Source: K189A clade bacterium
GTDB taxonomy: Bacteria > Pseudomonadota > Gammaproteobacteria > Pseudomonadales > Azotimanducaceae
NCBI GenBank assembly: GCA_902613475.1
Contig: CACMHG010000014.1
Coordinates: forward strand, 1 to 45,870
DNA: 45,870 nucleotides
Direction of reading: 5' to 3'
This document shows positions 18,714 through 28,176 of the stretch, in pieces (the first letter of the stretch is position 1; each line of letters begins with the position of its first letter). The notes under the pieces are model-generated. The model saw nothing but the letters and a program-made list of their open reading frames with translations, did not search any database and was not told where the DNA came from. The position numbers and the translations under genes were made by a program.

Positions 18714-21506
18714 TTAGAACTTATAGCTCAATCTTACGCCCATAGTCATTGGTCTGGCGTATGTGACTCGAGGCCTATCGTTGACATAGTTCCGGGTAAG
18801 CTCCGCGCGCTTATCCGTGAGGTTGTCTACATAGACCGTCGCATCCCAATCGTCGGTTGAAACACCGGCACTCACGCCCATCATCGTCCAACCTTTCACC
18901 AAGTCGCGGTTGATTATGATGATGTCGCTATAAGATTCGTCGGAGTAGGCGATGTTATACATCACATGCGCACCCCATCCGTTGGCTAAACTCCAGTCGT
19001 AGCGAGCGTTAGCGTTGAATTGGAGTTCCGGTGCAAAGGCCAGCGAATCGCCCACTCGAACATCGTTTGTTGGAATCAGCTTATCTGTGATTTCAGTATC
19101 GAGCAGTGAGAAAGAAGTGCCTATCGTTAAACCCGGTATGAAAGGCGGTAGCCAGGTCACCGTTCCCTCTAAGCCCATCACTTCAGCGTTGGCAGCATTA
19201 TCCGAGAAAAACAGATTCACGATGCTCGGATCGAAAATCGTCGTTTGCAATCGGTCGATCTCTGCGTAGAAGGCGCTACCGTTGATACGCAACGTACCGT
19301 CGGCCAAATCGGCCTTCCACCCCAACTCGAAGTTGGTGACATCGTCTGTCTCCAGCTCAAATGGTACTTCATACCCATTGGGGCCCTGGGCCCCACCGGG
19401 ACGATTCAGCAGTCCAGGTCGATAGCCTTCTGAGTAGGTGGCGTACAAGAGCACATCCTCGGAGAGCGTGTAGCTCACGGTCAGCTTCACGATGGTGCCA
19501 GAAGCACTCGCCACATCAGGTGCATCGATCGCCCTGAGGAACGCTCTGATCTCGGCCTCGCTGACCGCGTTGGGGGCTGTCACATATTCGCCACGACCCA
19601 GGCTGAAGGGATCTCCTGCTTGCCAGATAGCGAGTGCTTCTTCGAAGGTCGTGCCAGATTCTAGTGTTGGTTTAAACCCACAGTCACCTACAAACGTCAG
19701 AGAACCATCGCCGTCGTACAAATCGCTAATGTTCGTACCAAAAGAATCTTGGTCGTTGACAAAGAACGGGTTACAGAAGGTCGCGTTAGCACCGCCCTCT
19801 AGGTCAACCTCGACATCGTAATAGCGCGCACCAAAAGTTGCAGAGAGCTTGTCGGTAAAGTCATAGCTCACTTCGCCAAAAAACGCGTACTGCTCGTCGG
19901 TTCGACGCACATCGTTACGGAAAACCGTATCTCTTGGATAGGGTCCCTCTTGGGTGATTACCGAACCCGGAAATGGGTTGTTTGGAACGGCATCTTGAAC
20001 CGATTGGCCTGGGTAAAAGTCGAAGAAATTAATCTTATTGATGCTGGGATAACTAAAGTCCACCCGCTCTTCTAGCTGGAGATCACTGTAGAACGCACCT
20101 GCTGTGAAGCGCAGATCCTTGGTCTGATCAGAGCTAATGCGCAGTTCGTGCGTTTGCACCTCAGTTTCGGAGTAGCTGAGCGCATAAAGGTTAGGCTCGT
20201 AACAGGTACCAAACGATTGGTTCAACGGCGCGCCATCTTGATAGTAGTTGTACTCTGGATAACTTACCGATGCATCACAGATGTAGTACGGCAGATACTG
20301 TCCAACAAACATGTAATCCGTATAGTCAACGATCTGATCCGACTCACGCTCTGTGTAAGCGCCGGTGTAAATTACTTCCAGTTCTCCAAAGCGTCCTTCC
20401 AACGTCCAGTTGTAGTTGTCGAAGGAATCTTCCAGTCGATCTGGGCTGTATCGCTGGATGCTTGGAGAGTCCGTACCCAATGTTGGATCGGCGGAAAATG
20501 TTCCATCAGTCTCAAGCTCTTGGGTCATGGCGCCCAGCAAAAGACTCCAATCCTCATTGATTTCTGCTCGAAGCGAGAGGCGTCCACCCGTATAAATCGT
20601 GTCGTTAAAGTCACTTTCTACCAAGGCTTCGTTGTTGGCAGCGCGGAAATCCACCTGGGAGTTCGGATCATAAGGATCAAAAGGAATACGAGCGCTGGTA
20701 TACGCCACTTCTTCTGGCACGCTGTTGATATAGGTTGCTGAGTTCAAACCTGCTCGAGAAGCAGACACAGGTACACCATTTGTTCGCACATAGCCCGCAT
20801 CACGAAAACGCGCGCTTTCCTGAGCCGTCAACGTGCCCGGCACGTTATCGACCCATCCACCTTGGTCGTCTCGAAACGCGACAGCGCGGACGGCGAACCT
20901 GTCGGAAATAGGTAGGTTATACATAACCTCAAATTTATTGCTTGCCTCGCCTTCTTCAGTATTGGAAACGTCAACGCTGAGGCGGCCATAGGCCTCGGAA
21001 AAATCAGGCTTGTTAGTAATCAACCGCACCGTGCCCGCCTGTGAGCTGGCACCGAATAGCGTGCCCTGTGGCCCTTTCAAAACCTCAACTCGGTTCAAAT
21101 CAGCCGCATAAACGTCTAAATTTCGGCCCGGTTGTGCTAACGGTTGCTCGTCCAAGTACAAAGCGACATTCGGCGCAATCCCCGCAACACCTGCCGTCGT
21201 AAGGTTTGGTGTGGTGGACGCAATTCCTCGAATGTATATTGTATTCTGGCCCGGACCGCTGCCACCAGCGGTCACGCCTGGTAGCTGAATTAGATAGTCT
21301 TCAAAGTTCGTGATGCCAAAATCCTCAAGCGAGTCGCTCGTTAATGCATCGACGGTTACGGGAATATCCTGAGTACTCTCGGCCCGCTTTGTTGCCGTTA
21401 CCACTACTTCCTCGATAACGCCTTGATCAGCGCCAGCTTGATTCGCCGTCATCGATACAAGCGCGGCAACAACTGCTTGATTTATCTTACTCCGTTGAAA
21501 ATTCAC
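18714..21506 (-). CDS. TonB-dependent outer-membrane receptor
   Basis: A receptor of about 930 residues. It has a signal peptide, a TonB box-like EEVVVTATKRAESTQDIPVTV, the plug domain (YIRGIAS, VEVLKGPQGTLFGASSQAGTVRLIT) and a long beta-barrel ending in aromatic Phe (GVRLSYKF). The architecture matches the large marine TBDR families for complex organic ligands; the ligand is unknown. The GTG start at 21506 is preferred because AAGGAGAG lies 3-4 bases upstream; a frame extending to 21545 has no such site. It is divergent from a MarR regulator. Confidence 0.95.
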   Translation of the reverse strand: MNFQRSKINQAVVAALVSMTANQAGADQGVIEEVVVTATKRAESTQDIPVTVDALTSDSLEDFGITNFEDYLIQLPGVTAGGSGPGQNTIYIRGIASTTPNLTTAGVAGIAPNVALYLDEQPLAQPGRNLDVYAADLNRVEVLKGPQGTLFGASSQAGTVRLITNKPDFSEAYGRLSVDVSNTEEGEASNKFEVMYNLPISDRFAVRAVAFRDDQGGWVDNVPGTLTAQESARFRDAGYVRTNGVPVSASRAGLNSATYINSVPEEVAYTSARIPFDPYDPNSQVDFRAANNEALVESDFNDTIYTGGRLSLRAEINEDWSLLLGAMTQELETDGTFSADPTLGTDSPSIQRYSPDRLEDSFDNYNWTLEGRFGELEVIYTGAYTERESDQIVDYTDYMFVGQYLPYYICDASVSYPEYNYYQDGAPLNQSFGTCYEPNLYALSYSETEVQTHELRISSDQTKDLRFTAGAFYSDLQLEERVDFSYPSINKINFFDFYPGQSVQDAVPNNPFPGSVITQEGPYPRDTVFRNDVRRTDEQYAFFGEVSYDFTDKLSATFGARYYDVEVDLEGGANATFCNPFFVNDQDSFGTNISDLYDGDGSLTFVGDCGFKPTLESGTTFEEALAIWQAGDPFSLGRGEYVTAPNAVSEAEIRAFLRAIDAPDVASASGTIVKLTVSYTLSEDVLLYATYSEGYRPGLLNRPGGAQGPNGYEVPFELETDDVTNFELGWKADLADGTLRINGSAFYAEIDRLQTTIFDPSIVNLFFSDNAANAEVMGLEGTVTWLPPFIPGLTIGTSFSLLDTEITDKLIPTNDVRVGDSLAFAPELQFNANARYDWSLANGWGAHVMYNIAYSDESYSDIIIINRDLVKGWTMMGVSAGVSTDDWDATVYVDNLTDKRAELTRNYVNDRPRVTYARPMTMGVRLSYKF

Positions 21507-21569
21507 GTGCTCTCCTTTTGCTGATGACTCGGTTATGCGAGCCATTTCTCAGAACTGGGGGACAAACTC

Positions 21570-21594
21570 AACATTTGCTTCTCAAGCAAATGTT
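21570..21594. promoter_or_regulatory. Perfect palindrome between TonB receptor and MarR genes
   Basis: AACATTTGCTT, CTC, AAGCAAATGTT is a perfect 11-bp inverted repeat 64 bases upstream of the receptor GTG. MarR-family operators are palindromes of this size with TTGC/GCAA halves, so it is a likely operator for the adjacent MarR protein. The rest of 21507-21910 has no gene that I can see; it is AT-rich and presumably carries the promoters of both divergent genes. Confidence 0.6.
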
Positions 21595-21910
21595 TCGTAG
21601 TCGAATAATAAATTGCTTCTCTAACCGCCAGCTATCCTTACAAGCTTACATCAAAATCAGCAAAATTGACCATTTTATGAGTTTGGGATGCTGAGATTGA
21701 ATCCCGGACGCAAAGAGCGCCCCATCGATCACACCACGCTTTTCTTTTGATTACTAAACATTCAAACTCTTTCTTGCTTTTAAATTACTATGCCTGCTTA
21801 AGAAACGCCCTTTCCAAAGGCGTGACCCACGGCAAAATTGGGCGTATAGAGCGTCCCAGCGCCGCCACTTACATCACCCTAGAGACTCGCGAAAAGGACA
21901 AATCAATCGC

Positions 21911-22441
21911 ATGAGCCAAGAAGTAGACGTCTTAATTACCATTCGCAAAATCATCAGGGCCACTGACCTATACTCGCGCCAGCTTAGTAAAAAATCTGGT
22001 CTGACAGCGCCGCAATTACTGGTGCTGCAAGCGATACAGGAAATGGGCGCGGTCGCGATCTCCCGTTTATCCACCCATGTCAGTCTGAGCCAGGCAACCG
22101 TGACCAGCATTCTGGATCGTTTGGAGGGCCGAGGATTAGTTTCGCGGCACCGAAGCACGATGGATAAGCGCGTTGTCCATGCCACATTGACACCCCAAGG
22201 CGAGGCAATGATTCAACAAGCGCCCAAACCCCTGCAGGACGTCTTCAGCGCGGCCTTTGAGAAACTGGAGGAATGGGAAAAGTCCATGATCGTCGCCTCG
22301 TTGCAGCGTGTCGCCTCCATGATGAATGCAGAGCACATCGATGCATCGCCCATGCTGCATGTGGGGATTGCAGACGCACCCGATATCAGTGCCTCTGCCC
22401 ACGACATAGTAGACGTACCTGCACCCGCGTCGCGCCAGTAG
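21911..22441 (+). CDS. MarR family transcriptional regulator
   Basis: A 176-residue winged-helix repressor. The MarR core is plain: LTAPQLLVLQAIQEMGAVAIS, the recognition helix LSQATVTSILDRLEGRGLVSR, and the wing MDKRVVHATLTPQGE. A C-terminal tail of about 30 residues is disordered (Ala/Asp/Pro-rich) and longer than usual. It is divergent from the TonB receptor, with a palindromic site between, so it probably controls the receptor. Confidence 0.92.
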   Translation: MSQEVDVLITIRKIIRATDLYSRQLSKKSGLTAPQLLVLQAIQEMGAVAISRLSTHVSLSQATVTSILDRLEGRGLVSRHRSTMDKRVVHATLTPQGEAMIQQAPKPLQDVFSAAFEKLEEWEKSMIVASLQRVASMMNAEHIDASPMLHVGIADAPDISASAHDIVDVPAPASRQ

Positions 22442-22470
22442 GTTCGCGGCGAGCCCCTGCGTGAACCCGA

Positions 22471-23196
22471 TTGTCCTCGACTGACTCCATTGGCGCGCTG
22501 CTGGGCTTAGCAACATTTGCCGGAGCGCTGTTGGGCTTGCTTTGTTCCTCGTTAGCACTGCTGCTTGGTCGAGCGTTTCAAGCTGAAAAACTATCCTCGG
22601 CCGATAACCCCGGTGCGTTTGCGCCCATTCAATTCTCCGCGGCCTATCAGCACGTAAGCGCCATGATTGCCGGGGCTGTCGCGCTTGCGGCCCTCGCCTT
22701 GGCCCTCGGCCCAAGTTTGCAGCTTTTACTCGCATCGGTTTTTGCGCTGTCTTTGCTGACCCTCGCCCTGATCGATGCTCGCTTATACGTGCTGCCCGAC
22801 CTGATAACACTTCCTCTCATGTGGCTGGGTCTTATCATCAACACCCAAGAGCACTTCGCACCAGTTGCTGCTGCCGTACTCGGCGCCGTTATCGGCTACA
22901 TATCGCTCTGGACAATCTACTGGCTATTCAAACTGCTGCGCAACAAAGAGGGTATGGGTTACGGCGATTTCAAGTTATCGGCGGCTATTGGCGCCTGGTT
23001 AGGTTGGCAGGCACTGCCTAGCGTCGTTCTGGTCGCCGCCTTAACGGCACTTTGTACCGCTGCCGTGCTCCTACTCGCAGGCCGGCTGAGGATTGAACAA
23101 CCCATGCCTTTCGGTCCTTTCTTGGCATTTGCCGGCTTCCTGACAATGTGCGTAGATCAACCCTTCACCCAGTGGATGAGCAGGGTGCTCATCTAA
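22471..23196 (+). CDS. A24 prepilin peptidase-like protein lacking the N-terminal methylase region
   Basis: A 241-residue polytopic protein with the two aspartates of the A24 peptidase family: one in LALIDARLYVLPDLITLP and one in GMGYGDFKLSAAIGAWLG. About seven hydrophobic segments are present. The N-terminal CxxC-type zinc site and methyltransferase signature of PilD are absent. It may process pilins such as the one at 44818. The TTG start at 22471 is the first possible start after an in-frame stop at 22462; no strong SD is visible. It follows the MarR gene on the same strand. Confidence 0.85.
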   Translation: MSSTDSIGALLGLATFAGALLGLLCSSLALLLGRAFQAEKLSSADNPGAFAPIQFSAAYQHVSAMIAGAVALAALALALGPSLQLLLASVFALSLLTLALIDARLYVLPDLITLPLMWLGLIINTQEHFAPVAAAVLGAVIGYISLWTIYWLFKLLRNKEGMGYGDFKLSAAIGAWLGWQALPSVVLVAALTALCTAAVLLLAGRLRIEQPMPFGPFLAFAGFLTMCVDQPFTQWMSRVLI

Positions 23197-23333
23197 TCTA
23201 CCTTCCACCTCGCAATTCTGTCGGCTCGAAAGTAGACGCCTAAGAATTTTCACCTACCAATAGTTAATTCTCGTTGGCATTTAGTTTTTGATCTGCCACT
23301 CTTTCGGTGATTTCTAACCGTTAGAGGTCTATT

Positions 23334-23921
23334 GTGCCTTCCCGCTCACAACGACGAGAGAAAATTCTAGAAGCCGCAGGAAACGCGTTTCTCGCTAACG
23401 GATACGGCGACGTCACCATGCAGGACGTGGCCAAGGAAGCACAAATATCTAGAGCCGCGCTGTATACCTACTTCGGCAGCAAGCAAGAGGTATTCAACGG
23501 CGTCATAGAGTTCTTTTTGAGCGTGATCGTCCAATCATCGATTGACGCCCTTGAGCGGGTCGGCGAAGACGCGTCTATCTACGACAAGCTTTTCGCCATT
23601 TTTGACGCACGGCAGCGTCTGCGGCTGGGTTTAGACTCAAGCCAGAAATCTACGTTCTCCTATGAACTGGTTAAGAACCATCACAAAATTGTTGAGGAGA
23701 AGGGTGCTCTACCGATACAGCGGGTGGTGAAGGAGGTCGTCAATAAGGCTTACGCCACCGGTGAATTGCCAACGTTTGCGCATACACCTCCCCCAGATTC
23801 CGTCGCTGACACCATATTTTTGTCCGCCACCGCCATATTGTTCTCGGATGCCTCTGAAAAATCGAAGTCAGAGAACTTGGCCACCCTGCTGTCGGTGTTC
23901 AGCAGAGGGCTGAACTCTTAA
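23334..23921 (+). CDS. TetR family transcriptional regulator
   Basis: A 195-residue regulator with a TetR helix-turn-helix (REKILEAAGNAFLANGYGDVTM, then VAKEAQISRAALYTYFGSKQEVF) and a ligand-binding C-terminal domain. The start is a GTG in the local context TATTGTG. Target genes are not obvious; it lies convergent to a nitroreductase gene. Confidence 0.9.
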   Translation: MPSRSQRREKILEAAGNAFLANGYGDVTMQDVAKEAQISRAALYTYFGSKQEVFNGVIEFFLSVIVQSSIDALERVGEDASIYDKLFAIFDARQRLRLGLDSSQKSTFSYELVKNHHKIVEEKGALPIQRVVKEVVNKAYATGELPTFAHTPPPDSVADTIFLSATAILFSDASEKSKSENLATLLSVFSRGLNS

Positions 23922-23935
23922 GCCTGACCAAAATG

Positions 23936-24610
23936 CTAACTCTTGAACGTAACGGTATCCTCTAGCAATGCTCTTTCGGTGTGTGCCTCATTGACCTTCA
24001 TCGACGTATCCTCATAGCCGAAGCTGATGCCGAAGAGGACTTTCACCTCATCACCTAGCCCGAAGGCCTCTCGCACTAAATCTGGATGATGGCCCATAGT
24101 CCCCTGGGCACAACTCGCCAATCCGTTTGCGGTCATTGCCAGCATCAGGGTTTGAGCGTACATGCCAACATCCCAAGCACTGCCCAGACCAAAGCCTTCA
24201 TCCATGCACAAGAACGCCACATGGGGAGCATCGAAAAGCTCGAAATTGCGGAAGCTTGCAGAAGCTCTGGCCGGCTTATCGTCCCATTCGATATCCATGG
24301 CTCGATATAAAACGGCTGCACATTCGCGGCGTCGGTCTTTGTATACCTGCCCAATATTTCGTTTGGGCTCCTTATGGTCTTGGCTCGGCGGCACTTTCGC
24401 TTGCACTCGCTCCATCATTTGAGCGCGGAGCCGGTCGCGTAGCGAACCGGAGGCCACGTAGGTTTGCCATGGCTGCATGTTGGTTCCTGAGGGAGACCAG
24501 CGTGCAATATCAAAAATCTTGTTAAGAACGTCTTGCGGTACAGGTTGGTTAAGAAAACCGCGAACAGAACGACGAGATCTGACGGCTTCTTCTAAGGACA
24601 TTTGCGACAT
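23936..24610 (-). CDS. Nitroreductase family flavoprotein
   Basis: A 224-residue FMN-dependent reductase. The family blocks SRRSVRGF near the start, ARWSPSGTNMQPWQTYV and the later GMYAQTLMLAMTANGLASCAQ are clear. NADPH is the usual donor and nitroaromatics or quinones the usual laboratory substrates. The start at 24610 has GGAAG upstream; a longer frame to 24655 has a non-family leader. Confidence 0.92.
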   Translation of the reverse strand: MSQMSLEEAVRSRRSVRGFLNQPVPQDVLNKIFDIARWSPSGTNMQPWQTYVASGSLRDRLRAQMMERVQAKVPPSQDHKEPKRNIGQVYKDRRRECAAVLYRAMDIEWDDKPARASASFRNFELFDAPHVAFLCMDEGFGLGSAWDVGMYAQTLMLAMTANGLASCAQGTMGHHPDLVREAFGLGDEVKVLFGISFGYEDTSMKVNEAHTERALLEDTVTFKS

Positions 24611-24726
24611 ATTGCTTCCAAAAAACGACCAATACTTCAGGCACATCACTGACATAGCATCACGGTGCCCAGGCTAAGAAGGTTAACATTCTTTGCGTCT
24701 TTCTCTCACGATTCAGGATTTTTGAT

Positions 24727-25728
24727 ATGCCGGCAATGAACAAACCCATACGCTGGGGAATTCTTGGCACTGGGCTCATCGCGGCCGAGTTTGCGAAGGC
24801 GATGCAACATGTGCGCGATGCCGAGCTGGTGAGCATAGGCTCACGCACGCAATCAAGCGCCAGTGACTTTGCCAATGCCCATGGTATTGCCCACGCGCAT
24901 GCCAGCTACGAGGCGCTTGCCCAAGATCCTAAAGTCGATGTGGTCTACATCGCCACGCCGCATACCCTGCACTTCGAGAACACCCTGCTTTGCCTGCAGG
25001 CAGGTAAACATGTCCTATGCGAAAAACCTTTTGCACTGAATACGGCCCAAGTGACCGAGATGGTGATTGCGGCCCAAGGGCACAAACTATTTTTAATGGA
25101 GGCGATGTGGATGCGCTTCATACCTCTGCTTCGAGATCTGCAGCGACGGCTGGCGGAGAACGAGATCGGTGAGGTCAGAATGCTGCAGGCGGATTTCGGT
25201 TTTCGCGCACCCTTTGATCCGTCCAGCCGTCTTTTCAATCTAGATCTAGCCGGCGGTGCGCTACTGGACATTGGTATTTACCCGCTTGCCTTCGCAACGC
25301 TACTGCTGGGTGAGCCCGAGGAAATTACCAGCGTTGCCCATAAGGCGACCACAGGGGTTGATGAGCAATCGGCCTACCTACTGCGTCACGCCCAGGGCCA
25401 AATCAGCGTGTTGGCGTCGGCGTTGCGCACCCAAACCTCGATGAGTGCCTCGGTTTATGGCACTCACGGTCATATCCACTTGCCAAAACAGTTTTGGCGG
25501 GCCAAGGAGATGATCGTTCAACGCCGAAACAAAGCAGCGGAACCGGTTCACCTGCCTTATGACGGCAATGGCTACCAATTCGAAGCCCAGGAAGTGGTGG
25601 ACTGTTTGCTCGCCGGCAAAACCGAAAGCGAAATCATGCCCCATGCAGACAGTTTGAGTCTGATGCGCGCGATGGACCAAATACGCCAGCAGTGGGGGTT
25701 GATTTATCCGGCAGAAAAAAATCACTAA
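24727..25728 (+). CDS. Gfo/Idh/MocA family oxidoreductase
   Basis: A 333-residue NAD(P)-dependent dehydrogenase. The Rossmann motif IRWGILGTGLIAAEFAKA is at the N-terminus. VVYIATPHTLHFENT and CEKPFALN (Lys of the EKP motif) follow, then the substrate domain with GALLDIGIYPLAFATLLLG. It resembles dihydrodiol dehydrogenases and sugar oxidoreductases. The substrate is unknown. It is divergent from the nitroreductase gene. Confidence 0.9.
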   Translation: MPAMNKPIRWGILGTGLIAAEFAKAMQHVRDAELVSIGSRTQSSASDFANAHGIAHAHASYEALAQDPKVDVVYIATPHTLHFENTLLCLQAGKHVLCEKPFALNTAQVTEMVIAAQGHKLFLMEAMWMRFIPLLRDLQRRLAENEIGEVRMLQADFGFRAPFDPSSRLFNLDLAGGALLDIGIYPLAFATLLLGEPEEITSVAHKATTGVDEQSAYLLRHAQGQISVLASALRTQTSMSASVYGTHGHIHLPKQFWRAKEMIVQRRNKAAEPVHLPYDGNGYQFEAQEVVDCLLAGKTESEIMPHADSLSLMRAMDQIRQQWGLIYPAEKNH

Positions 25729-26165
25729 TAGCGAACTTCCAAGAAGCCACCGCAATAGAACGAAATGATTAGCGTGCTAACGTTTCATACTCAAAGCATG
25801 CGAAGAGAGAAATAACCTCTGCCAATTCACGCACCATTCCTGAACATCGTTTTTACCTGAGAAAACGCTAGCTTTGCGCTTGGTGTGTGCAGTCGCATTT
25901 TTTTATTCCACGGCACAAGTCCTTAAATCCTTCCAACTCTACGGTTTTCGCATCTGAATTCCGGGCTCAAAAGAGGCCTTATTAAGGCGTTAATTTAGAC
26001 CCCTAAATAATCGCTAACCTACTGTTTTAGTGCATTATTCCAAGAACGAAAAAAAGATTGACTCACCTCAAAAAAGGCGGATTATGCCGCCACTTTTCGC
26101 GTCGCTATTGCAAACGGATGCCTAAAGTCTGACCCGTAAAACCGCGCTTTGACCGAGAAACGATT
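25729..26165. other. 437-bp intergenic stretch
   Basis: No protein-coding gene is supported here. A hairpin AAAAGGCGG-loop-CCGCCACTTTT lies at about 26072-26096 and might be a terminator, and a short palindrome GCCTTATTAAGGC lies near 25977-25989. The first part may hold the 3' untranslated region of the oxidoreductase gene, the last part the promoter of the next gene. Confidence 0.5.
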
Positions 26166-26579
26166 ATGAGCCCACGAGAACCGGAACTGCCTTCAGCCGT
26201 CTCTTATATGCCAGATCAATATGCTGCTCCATCCGGCAGAGCCAGCCGCGCGAGCCAGCTGGCGGTTGAGCTTGCCACGGAAAAGAAGCGGCTGATCGAT
26301 GAGCTACGTGAGCTACAGGCAGAGAACGATGACCTCAAGTCAACGACACCCGTCGGCACGATCGATTGGTACGTCAAATGGGTCGCCACTTTTCTCTCAG
26401 TCAGCGGCATCTTCCTCATGTCCGCTGGATTGGTGATGCAGGGTCAAATTGCTTACGTGGTCAGCGCGGTTGGCTGGATCTTTGTTGGTGTGCAGTGGAG
26501 TGACCGGGCCATCATGATTGGTAGCTCAATAAGTGCCACTGCTGTCGCCATGGATCTTGTGAGAGCGTTAACAAGCTAA
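26166..26579 (+). CDS. Small coiled-coil membrane protein, unknown
   Basis: A 137-residue protein I do not recognise. Residues 30-58 form a charged helix (AVELATEKKRLIDELRELQA), followed by about three hydrophobic segments (WVATFLSVSGIFLMSAGLVM, IAYVVSAVGWIFVGV, and a weaker one). A cytoplasmic coiled coil anchored in the membrane is inferred. It is convergent with the next gene. Confidence 0.6.
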   Translation: MSPREPELPSAVSYMPDQYAAPSGRASRASQLAVELATEKKRLIDELRELQAENDDLKSTTPVGTIDWYVKWVATFLSVSGIFLMSAGLVMQGQIAYVVSAVGWIFVGVQWSDRAIMIGSSISATAVAMDLVRALTS

Positions 26580-26590
26580 AAGTAATAGAC

Positions 26591-26610
26591 GCGCGGCTCA
26601 ACCGCCGCGC
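26591..26610. terminator. GC-rich hairpin between convergent genes
   Basis: A perfect 7-bp stem GCGCGGC / GCCGCGC with a 6-base loop lies between the stops at 26579 and 26620. There is no good T-run on the plus side; on the minus side an AT-rich sequence follows, so terminator function is likely but unproven. Confidence 0.5.
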
Positions 26611-26619
26611 CATGAAGTC

Positions 26620-27198
26620 CTACTCGACAAGCGATGCCTCTGTCACCTCACCGAAGGTGACGTATAGCTTCAGGGCCGTGTTCAGCGACATCCGCGACCA
26701 GTAGTAGTCAACCAAATCGAGTTGCGAGACGGATTGTCGCGGCACCCGGGTGCCACTCTCAGCATCAGCCTCCCGACGGACTCGGTTTTCATCTATGTTG
26801 AATAGCGCTTCGCCTTCATGCCAACACTCATCACAGACAGGATCATGGAACTGTTGCGTTTGCTCTGGATCGTCGTTTTTCAACAGGAAGGCATTGGTTC
26901 TACGGGAGTAACCTGCAATCTCATTTTGGCGCATCCAAAGATCGTAGTTCCTTTCTACTAAGGCAACGACTTTGCCCGTTGCTCTAGGTCTAAGGGTAGG
27001 TGCGAGTGCAGCAATCGAACCAATCGCCAATATGCCTGCCAGGCTTTGATCCGACCCCACCGAAAGCAGCGCAGCAATGAGGAGCAAGCCGGATCCCAAA
27101 TAGAACCCGAGCGCGAGCTGCATCTTACGTTCATAGTCTGGCTTACTTTCTTTGAAGCGTTTGATTTTAATCAAATCACTACGACTTAAACTCGCCAT
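26620..27198 (-). CDS. Two-helix membrane protein, unknown
   Basis: A 192-residue protein of unknown family. A basic N-terminus (SLSRSDLIKIKRFKESK) precedes two hydrophobic segments (GFYLGSGLLLIAALLSVG and LAGILAIGSIAALAPTL). The soluble part contains CDECW (residues about 120-124). No catalytic motif is recognised. Confidence 0.6.
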   Translation of the reverse strand: MASLSRSDLIKIKRFKESKPDYERKMQLALGFYLGSGLLLIAALLSVGSDQSLAGILAIGSIAALAPTLRPRATGKVVALVERNYDLWMRQNEIAGYSRRTNAFLLKNDDPEQTQQFHDPVCDECWHEGEALFNIDENRVRREADAESGTRVPRQSVSQLDLVDYYWSRMSLNTALKLYVTFGEVTEASLVE

Positions 27199-27312
27199 AC
27201 CTTCCGCTCCTTTGTGGTGCGTTGTTATTCTTGCTTCTCACAAAAGCTTCCAACCGCGCGACAGCGCGATAGAGTCACTTCGGTGAATAATCCGGCGGCT
27301 CTACTGATTAAA

Positions 27313-28176
27313 TCAGAATTCTGTCCGGATACCAGACGTTCCCATATTGAACTCTGTCTTATTGCAGGGCCCTAACGTCCCTCTTATATGGGTCTTATGC
27401 GTGCCAAGGTCGCCGACATGGGTTGATGGGCGCCAGATAGGGGGCAAGCAAAGGTTCCGTATCTTGCGTGGTCTGCGACGGGTGCTGGGGTAGAACTCGC
27501 TGAGGGGACAACCCTGCTTAGGGGTCAGGCAGGGCCTCGACGGTTCGAAAAGCGACGGGCTGCTTCGAGCCAGCTTAGCGCTGTGCCTAAAAAAACCCAA
27601 GAACAATGCCAGCACGAGTCGCGGGTCACCTAATTGGAACCAAGGGTCCAAGGGAAATGCCAAGGTTTTTCGCAGCGCTGCGATCTTAAAATCGTGAGAA
27701 CCAGAGAATGCCGGATTAGTCGTGATTTCGAAAAAGTCACGACGACTGCGATAGCGCATCAAGGCACCCTGAGACCAGACGTCCATTCCTGGCGTGTTCA
27801 AAAGTTCCATTGCGATACTGGCAGCATCGCCGAAAAACACCGGATGACTGGCTCGAGCGAACAATGCGGGGTACATGTATTCCATGTATTTATCCAGCAC
27901 CTCTTCGCTGCTGTCACCGGGTTCGACACCCTCAACCTGAAGAGGCTTCTCGTACATATCGATATTGTTGAGCATGGCGAAGTCATCACCAGTGTCTGAA
28001 CGCATGAACTGTTCGAGCATCGCGGCTTGTTCTTCAGCAACGCCTCGCTGTTCAAAGAGTTTCAAATAGTGATCGATCTCTTTCTCGGTCAGCGGTCCGC
28101 CAAAAGACGTGTACCAACCAAAAAACGCTACATAGACCAACCCTATGCTCAGCCAAATCCAACGTAAGCTTGTCAT
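27313..28176 (-). CDS. Membrane-anchored protein with frameshifted C-terminus
   Basis: A 287-residue frame whose first 205 residues look native: an N-terminal membrane helix (WIWLSIGLVYVAFFGWY) and a helical soluble domain. The rest is Pro/Arg/Ser-rich and unlike a protein. Seven A residues (T on the coding strand) at 27589-27595 mark the change. With one T fewer, the frame reads FLGFLGTALSWLEAARRFSN and stops at 27525, giving a sensible C-terminal membrane helix and about 216 residues. It is either a broken gene, a read error, or a slippage site. Family unknown. Confidence 0.55.
   Translation of the reverse strand: MTSLRWIWLSIGLVYVAFFGWYTSFGGPLTEKEIDHYLKLFEQRGVAEEQAAMLEQFMRSDTGDDFAMLNNIDMYEKPLQVEGVEPGDSSEEVLDKYMEYMYPALFARASHPVFFGDAASIAMELLNTPGMDVWSQGALMRYRSRRDFFEITTNPAFSGSHDFKIAALRKTLAFPLDPWFQLGDPRLVLALFLGFFRHSAKLARSSPSLFEPSRPCLTPKQGCPLSEFYPSTRRRPRKIRNLCLPPIWRPSTHVGDLGTHKTHIRGTLGPCNKTEFNMGTSGIRTEF

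Noticed and set aside
20148..20741. 197-residue plus-strand frame within the TonB receptor gene
   Set aside because: It is a shadow of the receptor gene, with no family resemblance and no ribosome binding site.
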